A stretch of 64,000 nucleotides of DNA from an uncultured Holophaga sp. (GTDB lineage: Bacteria > Acidobacteriota > Holophagae > Holophagales > Holophagaceae). The stretch spans positions 1,761,001 through 1,825,000 of the forward strand of contig NZ_OY781925.1 in NCBI RefSeq assembly GCF_963677305.1, read 5' to 3'. This document shows positions 46,316 to 55,095 of this stretch, in pieces (within the stretch, counting starts at the first letter, position 1; the number at the start of each line of letters is the position of its first letter). The position numbers and the translations under genes are program-made. The notes beneath the pieces were generated by a model. That model saw only the letters and a list, made by a program, of their open reading frames with translations, was not told where the DNA came from and did not search any database.

Positions 46316-47014
46316 TCAAGGTTGGGCGGTCATCCAGACCATCCGGGTCTCCCCTGGTCCGGTGATGATGGCATCGATGAGCTTACGGCTGCCGGGCATC
46401 TCCAGGCGGATCTTGCTTCCGGCGGGGCCGGTGCCCCGGGCGATGGCCTCAGCGCTGATGGAGACGCGGCCCCAGGCAACCTCCACCCTGACCCGGTCCC
46501 CGGCGCTCACCAACGGGATGGGCTCGAGGTCCATGCGGGTGAGGGTGTGTCCCACCCCCACCGGCAGCCTGAGACGGAAACCCTCGGGCAGGGTGGTCAG
46601 GGCCCCTGGAGGCGGGGTTCCCTCGAAGGGGACGGACTCGAATTGGGTCATGTCCGGCGTGGTCTTGCGGGGCAGGGCATTGATGGCCCGCAGCAGGGTG
46701 CCCTTCCAGTGCCCCTCCATGTCCACCCGGCACATCCCGGTGGGGCGTCCGTCGAGGAGGACCCGGAAGACCACGAAGAATCGGCCTGTCAGGTCACTCT
46801 TGCTCAGGTGATCGGCCTGAAAGCTGATCTGCCCCTTGGGCAGGTGGAGCAGCCTGGGGGTCTCCACCACTTGGAAGGTGTAGGCTCCACCTGCGCTGTC
46901 CGCCTGGGATTGGGCATAGAGGATGGCCTGCTCCTTGAGGCGCTCCAGACCCATGTCCACGGGCGCGGCTCCCAGAAGCGGGCCGAGGGCGAGGAGGAGA
47001 AGCCAGCGGAGCAT
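46316..47014 (-). CDS. flgA: Flagellar basal body P-ring formation protein FlgA
   Basis: The 232-residue exported chaperone has a signal peptide at residues 1-17 (MLRWLLLLALGPLLGAA) and the FlgA/SAF C-terminal domain: AGDRVRVEVAWGRVSISAEA and ARGTGPAGSKIRLEMPGSRK. It assists FlgI P-ring assembly in the periplasm. It starts four bases after the flgG stop, so flgF-flgG-flgA form an operon. No flgH or flgI gene follows within the window; DUF1292 comes next. Confidence 0.85.
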   Translation of the reverse strand: MLRWLLLLALGPLLGAAPVDMGLERLKEQAILYAQSQADSAGGAYTFQVVETPRLLHLPKGQISFQADHLSKSDLTGRFFVVFRVLLDGRPTGMCRVDMEGHWKGTLLRAINALPRKTTPDMTQFESVPFEGTPPPGALTTLPEGFRLRLPVGVGHTLTRMDLEPIPLVSAGDRVRVEVAWGRVSISAEAIARGTGPAGSKIRLEMPGSRKLIDAIITGPGETRMVWMTAQP

Positions 47015-47018
47015 GGGG

Positions 47019-47807
47019 CTACCTCTTCAGGTTGTTGACCAGGGAGAGCATGCTGTCAGCGGTCTGGATGGTCTTGGAGTTGGCCTCATAGGCTCGCTGC
47101 CCGACGATCATGTTGACCATCTCCTCCGCCAGATCGACGTTGGAGGCCTCCAGGAAACCCTGGCGGATGGTGCCCAGGCCGCTTTGCCCAGGGGTGCCCT
47201 CGATGGGGTCACCGCTGGCCAGAGTGGGCTGGACGAGGTTGTTGCCCAGGAGGTTGAGACCGGCGGGGTTGATGAAGTTGACCAGGGTGAGCTGCCCAAT
47301 GGTGGTGGGCTGGGTTTGCCCAGCCTGGGTGACTGACACCGTACCGTCCTGGGCAATGGTGACGGAGAGGGCGTCCTGGGGGATGGTGAGCTGGGGGACC
47401 AGCGAGGCGCCGTTGGCAGTCACCAGGGCCCCGTTCTGGTCCACGGAGAAGGCACCGTCCCGGGTGTAGGCATTGGAGCCGTCGGCCTGGAGCACCTGGA
47501 AGAATCCTTCTCCCTCGATGGCCAGGTCGAAGCGCCCGCCCGTGGTCTTGAAGTTGCCGGTGGAATACTGGCGGGTGATGGACTGGACCTTGGCGCCATG
47601 GCCCAACTGGAGGCCCGTGGGGAGGCTTGTGTTGGTGGAGCTGCTGGAACCCGCCAGGTTGATCGTCTGGTAGAGCAGATCCTGGAAATCCGCCGTGGCC
47701 TTTTTGAAGCCGGTGGTGTTCACGTTGGCGATGTTGTTGGCGATGACATCCATGTTCATGCCCTGGACGCTCATGCCGGCTGCGGCGCTCCACATCGATC
47801 GCATCAT
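47019..47807 (-). CDS. flgG: Flagellar distal rod protein FlgG
   Basis: The 262-residue protein is the normal FlgG length. It has the N-terminal rod motif SMWSAAAGMSVQGMNMDVIA followed by NNIANVNTTGFKK, the FlgG-specific segment FQDLLYQTINLAG, TGLQLGHGAKVQSITRQYS, and the C-terminal GQRAYEANSKTIQTADSMLS helix. It is exported through the flagellar type III system and forms the distal rod. Confidence 0.95.
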   Translation of the reverse strand: MMRSMWSAAAGMSVQGMNMDVIANNIANVNTTGFKKATADFQDLLYQTINLAGSSSSTNTSLPTGLQLGHGAKVQSITRQYSTGNFKTTGGRFDLAIEGEGFFQVLQADGSNAYTRDGAFSVDQNGALVTANGASLVPQLTIPQDALSVTIAQDGTVSVTQAGQTQPTTIGQLTLVNFINPAGLNLLGNNLVQPTLASGDPIEGTPGQSGLGTIRQGFLEASNVDLAEEMVNMIVGQRAYEANSKTIQTADSMLSLVNNLKR

Positions 47808-47825
47808 GGCTCAGATCCCCCCTGT

Positions 47826-48569
47826 CTATCTTGTGGAAGCCACATCGGCGATGGCTTTGGCGTCCAGGTCGTTGCTGATGGTGGACGCCACCTTCATGCT
47901 CATCTCGAAGAGGCGGTTCAGATTGATCATGTCCACCATGGAGGTGGCAAGGTCCACGCCACTCTGCTCCAGGTAGCCCTGGTTGACCCGGCCCTGGACC
48001 GGTTCCTGCTGGGCACCCTCGACCCGGTAGCGGTTGGCCCCGGCCCGGGACAGCATGTTGGCGTTCTTGTAGGCCCGGATGTCAAGCTGTCCCAGGGTCT
48101 CCTGGCCCTGCTGGAGGGTGCCGTCCGGCTGGACCGAGAGCTCTCCCTTGGTGGCATCGATCCGAATGGATTGGCCATTTTTGCCCACTACCGGGGAACC
48201 ATCTGCGGCCTGGAGTTCGCCGCCCTGGCCCAGCTTGAAGTGTCCGTCCCGGGTGGCCTGGAGGCCCTGGGAGGTCCGGACCATGAAGAAGGCGTTGCCT
48301 TCAATGGCCATGTCCAGCTTGCGCTGGGTGGGTTTGAGGGCACCCTGGCTGAAGTCGGTTCCGCGCTGGGCCAACACCGTGCCGTCATTGACGTCCTTGC
48401 TGAGGGGCAGGCCCCGTCCCTCTCGTGCGGCCTTGTTGAAGATGGAGAAGAAGGTGCGCTCGGTCTTGTAGCCCACCGTCGAGGCATTGGCGATGTTGTT
48501 CGAGACGGTGTCCAGCTGGTAGGACCTGGCCTTCAGACTCCCGGCTGCGACGTAATAGGCTGGATCCAT
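47826..48569 (-). CDS. flgF: Flagellar proximal rod protein FlgF
   Basis: The 247-residue rod/hook-family protein has SLKARSYQLDTVSNNIANAS at the N-terminus, KLDMAIEGNAFFMVRTSQGL (family basal-body motif) and a C-terminal MVDMINLNRLFEMSMKVAST. It is shorter and more divergent than FlgG, and its position directly before flgG supports FlgF. The start at 48569 has AGAGGTG about seven bases upstream. The promoter should lie in the 48570-48685 gap. Confidence 0.88.
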   Translation of the reverse strand: MDPAYYVAAGSLKARSYQLDTVSNNIANASTVGYKTERTFFSIFNKAAREGRGLPLSKDVNDGTVLAQRGTDFSQGALKPTQRKLDMAIEGNAFFMVRTSQGLQATRDGHFKLGQGGELQAADGSPVVGKNGQSIRIDATKGELSVQPDGTLQQGQETLGQLDIRAYKNANMLSRAGANRYRVEGAQQEPVQGRVNQGYLEQSGVDLATSMVDMINLNRLFEMSMKVASTISNDLDAKAIADVASTR

Positions 48570-48685
48570 CTAGGCACCTCTGGCCCAGGTAGAGCCAGGA
48601 CCATGCCAAGGTCAGCAGGATGCCCGAAGGGAGGAGCGCGGAGCTGTGTCTGGGGCCTCCTGCTTCCGTCCCAGGCGGGGCCGCG

Positions 48686-48715
48686 CAAAAAAGGGCGGCC
48701 CGAAAGGCCGCCCTT
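48686..48715 (-). terminator. Rho-independent terminator of the liv operon
   Basis: AAGGGCGGCC (48691-48700) pairs with GGCCGCCCTT (48706-48715) around CGAAA. The run of A on the plus strand at about 48687-48692 becomes the T-run for leftward transcription. It lies 21 bases after the livM stop. Confidence 0.85.
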
Positions 48716-48735
48716 CAAGTCCGGTGGGACTCTCC

Positions 48736-49704
48736 TCACCCTTCGACGTATCCCGTGGCCTTCCGGTACCAGGCCATCTTGCGGAGCAGGCCGACGATGC
48801 CCTGGGGGGAGGTCAGCATGATCACCACGAGGATGATGCCCTGGATCAGGAGGCTGTAGCCGCTGTAGCGGGCCAGCAGGAAGTAGAGGACCACGGCCAC
48901 CACGGAGCCGATCATGGGGCCTTCCTCGGAGCGGACACCGCCGATGACGGTGGCCAGGAGGAGGGTCATGGTCCACTTGGCGTTGAAGGTGGCCGAGGGC
49001 TCGATGTAGCCCTGGTTCAGGTAGAAGATGGCGCCGGCGATGCCGGTGATGCCCGCGGAGATCATGAAGGTGTAGACCTTCAGGCGGAACACGTTCACAC
49101 CAGCAGCGGCGGCGGAGCGCTCGTTGTCGCGCACCGCGGCCAGGCCCAGGCCCAGGTTGGACCGAAGGATCACCCGCATCACAATGACCGAGATCAGAGC
49201 GATGGCCACGGCGAGCCAGTAATAGTGGGTGGGGGTGAGGGACTCGACGCCCTTGACCATGTAGCCGGCGCCAGCACCATTCATGGCCCCGCCCACGGGC
49301 CGCCACAGGTAGAAGACCATGCGCAACGCCTCGGGCACCACCATGGTGCCGATGGAGAAGTAGACACCGGTGAGCCGGAAGATGGCGTTGGAGAGGAGCA
49401 GGGCGAAGAGCGCTGCGATGATGCCTCCGCCGATCAGGCCGACATACCAGGGAATGCCGACCCAGGTGCCGATGATCATGGCGTAGCCCGCAAGGCCGAG
49501 GAAGGCCGGCTGGGCCAGGGAGACCAGTCCGGAATACCCGGCCAGGAGGTTCCACATATTGGACATGGCCAGATAGATGGAGAAGAGGAAGACATAGAGC
49601 AGCCAGCTCCTGGGGGCACCGGCCACAGGCAGGATGGCCAGGACGATGGCCGACACGAGGTAGCCGATCAGTACGGTGGGTTTAATATGCATCTTGTGTC
49701 CCAT
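48736..49704 (-). CDS. livM: Branched-chain amino acid type ABC permease LivM
   Basis: The 322-residue inner-membrane permease has about nine hydrophobic segments and LivM hallmarks (NLLAGYSGLVSLAQPAFLGL, AVRDNERSAAAAGVNVFRLK, GGVRSEEGPMIGSVVAVVLY). The start at 49704 is chosen over an upstream frame that would overlap livH. It pairs with LivH as the channel and is the final gene of the operon, followed by a terminator. Confidence 0.9.
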   Translation of the reverse strand: MGHKMHIKPTVLIGYLVSAIVLAILPVAGAPRSWLLYVFLFSIYLAMSNMWNLLAGYSGLVSLAQPAFLGLAGYAMIIGTWVGIPWYVGLIGGGIIAALFALLLSNAIFRLTGVYFSIGTMVVPEALRMVFYLWRPVGGAMNGAGAGYMVKGVESLTPTHYYWLAVAIALISVIVMRVILRSNLGLGLAAVRDNERSAAAAGVNVFRLKVYTFMISAGITGIAGAIFYLNQGYIEPSATFNAKWTMTLLLATVIGGVRSEEGPMIGSVVAVVLYFLLARYSGYSLLIQGIILVVIMLTSPQGIVGLLRKMAWYRKATGYVEG

Positions 49705-49711
49705 CTTGCAC

Positions 49712-50569
49712 CTAGCGTCCGAAGAGGCCCTGGGGGCGGAAGGCCAGGATGACCAGAATGACCACGTAAACAGCGAGCATCTGCGCGTTGGCACCCAGGA
49801 AGTAGGCACTCAGGGTCTGGATGAGACCCAGGATGATACCGCCCAGGAAGGTGCCCATCATGCTGCCCAGGCCGCCGATGATCACCGTGCCGAAGGCGAT
49901 GGTGAGGAAGGTGGTGCCCGAGGTGGGAGTGAAGGGGAAGGTCATGCCCAGGAAGAGGCCGGCGATGGCGGCCGAAACCATGGCGATGCCGAAGGCGTAG
50001 TAGTAGATGCGCTTGGTGTTGACACCCATGAGCTTGGAGGCCCGGGTATCCTGGGCGGCCGCCGAGATGGCCCGTCCCATGTACGTGCGCTTGAGAAATT
50101 CCTGGAGGATGAGCATGACCACGATGCCCACGATGAAGTCCAGGAGGTAGATCATGGGGAACTGCCTGCCCAGGAGGTGGAAGCTGGTCTGGGAATATCC
50201 GGTGTTGATGCCGCGGGAGAGGGGGGTCCAGAGGATCTGGTTGGTGTTCTGGATGACCAGGGAGAGGCCGAAGGCGATGATGAGAGGCGCTTCGGCGCCG
50301 ATGGTGACGGCCTTGCTCATCAGGTATTTCTGGATGAGCACACCGATGATGAACATCAGGGGGATGGTGATGATGAGGCCCAGCACGGGATCGAAGCCCA
50401 GCTTGACCAGCACGGCGTAGGAGGCATAGCTGGCCAGCACGACCAGGTCGCCGTGGGCCAGGTTGATGACCCGCATGACGCCGAAGACCATGGAGAGACC
50501 CAGGGCTGTGAGGGCGTAGAGACCGCCCAGCATGATGCCCATGAGGATTGGAGTGATGATGTCGCCCAT
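49712..50569 (-). CDS. livH: Branched-chain amino acid type ABC permease LivH
   Basis: The 285-residue permease with eight predicted membrane segments begins LMGIMLGGLYALTALGLSMV and has INLAHGDLVVLASYASY, QDTRASKLMGVNTKRI and FGTVIIGGLGSMMGTFLGG, all typical of LivH. Seven bases separate it from livM and 20 from livF. Confidence 0.92.
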   Translation of the reverse strand: MGDIITPILMGIMLGGLYALTALGLSMVFGVMRVINLAHGDLVVLASYASYAVLVKLGFDPVLGLIITIPLMFIIGVLIQKYLMSKAVTIGAEAPLIIAFGLSLVIQNTNQILWTPLSRGINTGYSQTSFHLLGRQFPMIYLLDFIVGIVVMLILQEFLKRTYMGRAISAAAQDTRASKLMGVNTKRIYYYAFGIAMVSAAIAGLFLGMTFPFTPTSGTTFLTIAFGTVIIGGLGSMMGTFLGGIILGLIQTLSAYFLGANAQMLAVYVVILVILAFRPQGLFGR

Positions 50570-50589
50570 ATCTGTTTTTCCTCGCTGAG

Positions 50590-51309
50590 CTAGACGCCGA
50601 AGTAGGCTTTGCGGACGTCTTCGTTGTCCCTCAGTTCTGCCGCCGAGCCGCTCAGGGTGATTTTGCCGGTCTCGATGATGTAGGCGCGATCGGCTTCCTT
50701 GAGGGTCTTGACGACGTTCTGTTCGACGAAGAGCACGGTCACGCCCTGAGCCTTGATCTGGTGGAGCTTCTTGAAGATCTCGTCGACGATGATGGGGGCC
50801 AGGCCCAGGGACATCTCATCGATCATGATGAGCTTGGGATGGGCCATGAGTCCGCGGCCGATGGCCACCATCTGCTGCTCGCCGCCGCTCATGGTCTTGG
50901 CGACCTGCTTCTGGCGGTCCTTGAGCTTGGGGAAGAGGGTGAAGACCTTCTCCAGGTTCTCCTTCCGGTGCTTCCGGGCCGTGGGGGTGTACGAGCCCAT
51001 GATGAGGTTGTCCAGCACGGTCATCTCGGGGAAGAGACGGCGTCCCTCAGGCACCTGGGTGATGCCCAGGTCCACGATCTCGAAGGGTGTGAGCTTCGAG
51101 ATGTCCTGGCCCAGGAAGGTGATGCTGCCCCTCTTGGGGTGGTTGAGGCCATTGATGGTGTCCAGAATGGTGGACTTGCCGGCGGTGTTCGCGCCGATGA
51201 GGGCGCAGGCCTCACCGGGATGCACCTCCAGGGACACATCCCAGATGGCCTGGAAGGATCCGTGGAAGACATCGATGTTCTGGATCTTGAGGATCGGTTC
51301 TTCTTGCAT
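50590..51309 (-). CDS. livF: Branched-chain amino acid type ABC ATPase LivF
   Basis: The 239-residue ATPase has Walker A GANTAGKST (Thr where most LivF have Gly, still fitting GxxxxGKS), signature MSGGEQQMVAIGRGLM, Walker B PKLIMIDEMSLGLAP, LFVEQNVVKTL and ITQVPEGRRLFPEMTVLDNL. It energises the LivHM channel together with LivG. Confidence 0.93.
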   Translation of the reverse strand: MQEEPILKIQNIDVFHGSFQAIWDVSLEVHPGEACALIGANTAGKSTILDTINGLNHPKRGSITFLGQDISKLTPFEIVDLGITQVPEGRRLFPEMTVLDNLIMGSYTPTARKHRKENLEKVFTLFPKLKDRQKQVAKTMSGGEQQMVAIGRGLMAHPKLIMIDEMSLGLAPIIVDEIFKKLHQIKAQGVTVLFVEQNVVKTLKEADRAYIIETGKITLSGSAAELRDNEDVRKAYFGV

Positions 51310-51357
51310 AGGGGAAGGGGCCTCGCAGAAACGGGGGTTCAGGGAAGGGGAAGAGGC

Positions 51358-52077
51358 TCAGCTGCCGAAGTAGGCCTTGACGACTTCGGGGTTGCAGATG
51401 ACCTCGTCGGGCTTGCCTTCGGCGAGCCAGGTCCCCTTGTCGATCACCACGATCCGGTCCACCACGTTGCAGAGGATCTTCATCACGTGCTCGATGATGA
51501 TGATGGTGATGCCCATCTTGCGGAACAGGGCCACAGTCTCCAGGATCTGGGGTACCTCGGCTTCGGTGGTGCCGGCGAAGACCTCGTCCAGGAGGATGAC
51601 CTTGGGCCGCCGGGCCAGGGCACGGGCGATCTCGACCTTCTTGAGGACCAGGGTGGGCAGCCTGCAGGCACGGACATCCTTCTTGTCGCCCAGGCCGACG
51701 AGATCCAGGATCTCATCGTTCTCCTTCAGCGCCTGCTCGCGGCTGATGCGCCGCCCGAAGATGCTGGAGACCAGCACGTTCTCACGCACCGTGAGTTGGG
51801 AGAAAGGGTGGGGGATCTGGAAGGTCCGGGCGATGCCCATGTGGCAGATCTTGTGAGCGGGCAGGCCGGTGATGTCCTTGCCCTCAAAGAAGATCTTGCC
51901 CTCCGTCGGGGGCTGGGCACCGGCGATCATGCTGAGGAGCGTGGTCTTTCCGGCCCCGTTGGGGCCCATCAGACCAAGCACCTCGCCCTCTTGGACGTCG
52001 AAGCTCACGTTGCTGTTCGCCACCAGGCCGCCGAAGCGCTTGGTGACCCCCTGGATGGAAAGGATCGGTTGACTCAT
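51358..52077 (-). CDS. livG: Branched-chain amino acid type ABC ATPase LivG
   Basis: The 239-residue ATPase has Walker A GPNGAGKTTLLS, LivG-type GIARTFQIPHPFSQLTVREN, and Walker B KVILLDEVFAGTTEAEV, where the usual 'DEPxAGL' has become DEVFAGT. The signature region reads CRLPTLVLKKVEIARALA instead of LSGGQ. The loss of a recognisable LSGGQ motif is unusual for LivG, and activity may depend on LivF. The gene is 48 bases upstream of livF. Confidence 0.88.
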   Translation of the reverse strand: MSQPILSIQGVTKRFGGLVANSNVSFDVQEGEVLGLMGPNGAGKTTLLSMIAGAQPPTEGKIFFEGKDITGLPAHKICHMGIARTFQIPHPFSQLTVRENVLVSSIFGRRISREQALKENDEILDLVGLGDKKDVRACRLPTLVLKKVEIARALARRPKVILLDEVFAGTTEAEVPQILETVALFRKMGITIIIIEHVMKILCNVVDRIVVIDKGTWLAEGKPDEVICNPEVVKAYFGS

Positions 52078-52555
52078 AGGCTGTTATGCACCTTGAACAT
52101 GACTATCGGATGATTCCCGGGAAGGGGAAGCGACTGCTGGACTGCTGGAGGCTCGTATCTTCTATTTGATGATACAACCACCCGATCCGGTGGCGGATCA
52201 CCTTGCCTTGCCTTGTATAGGCGGCGTTCTCAATTGAGCTGGAGCTGAGCATGGTCCTTCGGGGATGCCAGAATGCGTCTTGCAGGGTGGTGCAGGTGTA
52301 TCGTCGTGTGGGACGTATTAAAAATACTGATTCTGGTATCTGACTGTCAATGGTAAACCCATTGATTCTGCTCAGGATTCTCCTTCTTCCGGCTGAACTG
52401 AGTTCATATAGGTATTTAATTCGTTCCATCGGTCCCGGCTTCCGCTTGCGCACCCGCTTGTGTCTTGGGTGAACCGTTCGGGGAAGGGGTGACAGCTTCC
52501 CATCCCCTTGGGGCGGGCCGGTTCTGGAACCGGCACCGCCCACAGGGGGGTCGGA
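52078..52555. other. 478-base gap between livK and livG
   Basis: I see no credible gene. The right end has a GC-rich inverted repeat (GGGCGGGCCGGTTC at 52511-52524 with GAACCGGCACCGCCC at 52527-52541, one unpaired base) just after livK, probably a terminator/attenuator that makes livK the most abundant product. A smaller AT-rich repeat, GTATT-AAA-AATAC, is at 52315-52327. A separate promoter for livGFHM is likely. Confidence 0.5.
52511..52541 (-). terminator. Imperfect hairpin after livK
   Basis: Nearly complete inverted repeat with the core CCGGTTC-TG-GAACCGG and flanking GGGCGG/CCGCCC, 15 bases past the livK stop. No T-run follows in the leftward direction, so partial readthrough into livG is plausible. 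Confidence 0.55.
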
Positions 52556-53878
52556 TTACTTGGAGCCGGGCAGGGGGAAGACCGGGTCAGCCGTCTTGGC
52601 GGCGAAGTCATGCTTGGAGGAGACGATCTTCAGCTCCCACTTCTCAGGGCCGTCCTTCTTGAACCACTGGCCGAAGAGCACGGGGCCGCGGCTGTAGTGG
52701 TTCTCGTCGAACTTCACCCGGGCGCCAATGGTCATCAGGTCAGTGCTCTTGAGAGCAGCCTGGACCTTGTCGGCCTCGATGGACTTGGCACGCTGGATCG
52801 CATCGACCAGCACCTGCATGGAACGGTAGCCGGGACCGATGGCGGGGTTGATGGGCTGGTTCTTGGCAGACTTCCAGCGCCCGGCCAGGGAGAGGGGGGT
52901 CGTGTCACCGAAGCCGGGGCAGCCCTTGAAGGAGGGATCCCACCAGATCTCGGAGCCGATACCGTTGGCGAGATCACCGCCCCATGCGTTGGCGTCGTTG
53001 TAGTAAAGAGCGCCGCGGCTGATCATCACGATCTTGGGGTTGAAGCCCAGGGACTTGCACTGCTTCCACACAGCGCCGAAGAAGGGGCCGGGGGCGTTGC
53101 CCCAGAGGATCTGCACACCGGCATCCTTCCACGCCTTGATGACGGAGGAGAAGTCGGTGGTCTCCATGGGCATCAGGCCCAGGTTCTTGTCCAGGCCGAC
53201 ACCCTGGTAGCCCAGCTTCTTGAGAGCGGGGCCGAAGACGGTGTACCAACCGCGCCCATCGGGGTCATCGGAGGCGAGCACGCCCACCTTCTTGTTGGTC
53301 TGGTCGCCGAACTGGTCCAGCATGTCCTTCCAGGTATCCAGGACGGTGTAGCCAGGCTTCCCGGCCCGGAAGTCGTCACCGGTGGCGGGGGTGGCGATGG
53401 CCATGAGGCCAGCTGACCAAGTGTACTGCCACTTGGTCGGGGTCTCGTTGCGCATGCCCATCCAGGGCTCGAAGGGGCCCACGGAGGTCACATAGGGGAC
53501 CTTGTAGCGTTCGCAGGCGGTGGAGACACCGGCGTGCATCGGGGGCGGCTCGTCACCGCTCACGATGAAGCTGACGTTGTCCTGGTTGATGAGGCTCTCG
53601 GCCAGGGAGCCGGCCTTGTTCGGGTCGCTCTCGTTGTCGACGATCACCAGCTTGATGGGCATCTTCTTGTCGCCCACCTGGACGCCGCCCTGCTTGTTGA
53701 TGTCCTCGACGGCCGCCTGGATGCCGAAGACGCCGCCCTGTCCGAAGGAGGCGAACATGCCCGTCTGGGCGTGGACGACACCCACTTTGATCTCATGCCC
53801 GCCCTTCTTGTCGCACCCGATGGCCAGCAAGCTGGTCAGGGCGGCAGCGCAGGCGGTGATGGGGATGAAATGCTTCAC
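52556..53878 (-). CDS. livK: Branched-chain amino acid type substrate-binding lipoprotein LivK
   Basis: The 440-residue lipoprotein has lipobox Cys22 (TSLLAIGC followed by DKKGG). The mature region has the type I periplasmic fold of the Leu/Ile/Val family: IKVGVVHAQTGMFASFGQGG, IQAAVEDINKQGGV, VDNESDPNKAGSLAESLINQ and FIVSGDEPPPMHAGV. The GTG start at 53878 follows GGAGG by seven bases. It is longer than typical LivK (about 370), so the ligand may be another amide, amino acid or aromatic compound. It is first in the operon and probably the most highly expressed. Confidence 0.87.
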   Translation of the reverse strand: MKHFIPITACAAALTSLLAIGCDKKGGHEIKVGVVHAQTGMFASFGQGGVFGIQAAVEDINKQGGVQVGDKKMPIKLVIVDNESDPNKAGSLAESLINQDNVSFIVSGDEPPPMHAGVSTACERYKVPYVTSVGPFEPWMGMRNETPTKWQYTWSAGLMAIATPATGDDFRAGKPGYTVLDTWKDMLDQFGDQTNKKVGVLASDDPDGRGWYTVFGPALKKLGYQGVGLDKNLGLMPMETTDFSSVIKAWKDAGVQILWGNAPGPFFGAVWKQCKSLGFNPKIVMISRGALYYNDANAWGGDLANGIGSEIWWDPSFKGCPGFGDTTPLSLAGRWKSAKNQPINPAIGPGYRSMQVLVDAIQRAKSIEADKVQAALKSTDLMTIGARVKFDENHYSRGPVLFGQWFKKDGPEKWELKIVSSKHDFAAKTADPVFPLPGSK

Positions 53879-54515
53879 GAGTGCACCTCCGTTATGTGGG
53901 TTGTTGATCAGCTGCTCGACTAATAACGCTACGAAGCCCGGCAATGCGAAGACGCGGAAGTCGCATTCAATCCGGAAGGCAGCTATAAGACTTCTTATAG
54001 CTTCAAAAAGGCGTGTGTGGGATCAGTCCTGGGAAGCATCAAGATATTTGCTGACAGGGGCTGTTGGATGTTTACCCATCCACTTTCGTCCCCCCCTGCC
54101 AAAGGTGTCAAGAAAATGTGGAAAACAAAGTTTATTTTCAATAACAATCATGAATTTTTATAACATAAATATTGGAATATATTTTGTTAAAATCAAAAAT
54201 GATTGAATAGTTAAAAATATATCGGCAACAATCCCTTGTGGTTTTCCGGATTCCGGAGATGCGGGCAACCGAGGGGGCGGCAGATATGGCTGGGCCTGTG
54301 TTATTAGAAATGAAGTTTGTTGATGGTGATAGGAATGTCGATTCAAGACTGCAGTACCGCCAGGCGGTATTTCTGCTGTACGACAGCTCGGGATGCGTCC
54401 GCATATCTAAGGTCTTTGCCGCAGCATCCGATGGGCAACACGAGTGCGATCGGTTGCATCCAAGTTCTGTAATCCTGGTTTCCTGCTACAAGTATTTTCA
54501 CGTAGAGGGGTTGGC
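53879..54515. other. 637-base divergent control region between livK and actA
   Basis: I see no convincing gene. It contains a perfect 22-base palindrome (53982-54003) on the livK side and a long AT-rich island at about 54110-54235 (TTTATTTTCAATAACAATCA, AATATATTTTGTTAAAATCA). The last 270 bases before actA have ordinary composition. Both divergent operons should start here, so regulation by oxygen or nutrients would act here. Confidence 0.5.
53982..54003. promoter_or_regulatory. Perfect palindrome upstream of livK, candidate operator
   Basis: AGCTATAAG-ACTT-CTTATAGCT: nine-base arms, four-base spacer, about 105 bases upstream of the livK start. The AT-rich core and dyad symmetry suit a dimeric regulator. 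No regulator gene is adjacent, so the protein is unknown. Confidence 0.5.
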
Positions 54516-55079
54516 ATGCATGTCCTGGATAGAGCCCTGCGTTGGCTGCTGCCGGTGGGCGCTGTGGCGGTCTTGGCGACCGTTCTGCTGGTGGGGTGGT
54601 TCACCCAGCCGGACCGCTTTGCCCGGAACCGGAGCGTGAGCCAGCCCATTCCGTATTCCCATGCCCTCCATGCCGGGACCATGAAGATCCCTTGTCTCTA
54701 TTGCCATGCCGGGGCCGAGCGCTCTCGGGTGGCGGGGGTGCCTTCGGTCGATGTCTGTATGGGCTGCCACGCCGTCACCCGTACCGACCGTCCGGCCATC
54801 CAGAAGCTGGCGGAGATCCAGCGCACCGGAGGCACCCTCACCTGGAACCGGGTTCACCAGATGCCCGACCATGTCTACTTCGACCACAGGCCCCATGTGA
54901 ACGCCGGGGTCGCCTGCCAGACCTGCCACGGCGAGGTCCAGACCATGAGCCAGATGACCCTGAAGATGTCCATGCGCATGGGCAACTGCCTGGGGTGCCA
55001 CCGGGATCCGAAGGCGGCCCTGCCAGCCGGTTCTCCCATCCTGCACGGACCTGAGCACTGCAACGCCTGTCATCGCTGA
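54516..55079 (+). CDS. actA: Alternative complex III pentahaem cytochrome c ActA
   Basis: The 187-residue protein has an N-terminal membrane anchor (residues 10-28) and five CxxCH haem c sites (CLYCH from 60, CMGCH from 81, CQTCH from 134, then CLGCH and CNACH near the C-terminus), the number known for ActA of alternative complex III. It lies on the periplasmic side and passes electrons from the quinol-oxidising core. The start at 54516 follows GAGGGG. Actual promoter elements should lie in the long upstream gap. actB follows 16 bases later. Confidence 0.93.
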   Translation: MHVLDRALRWLLPVGAVAVLATVLLVGWFTQPDRFARNRSVSQPIPYSHALHAGTMKIPCLYCHAGAERSRVAGVPSVDVCMGCHAVTRTDRPAIQKLAEIQRTGGTLTWNRVHQMPDHVYFDHRPHVNAGVACQTCHGEVQTMSQMTLKMSMRMGNCLGCHRDPKAALPAGSPILHGPEHCNACHR

Positions 55080-55095
55080 ACCCCGGAATGAAGCC

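Noticed and set aside
54238..54639. 133-residue plus-strand frame before and into actA
   Set aside because: It crosses the actA start in another frame, starts in the AT-rich island, and its residues match no family.
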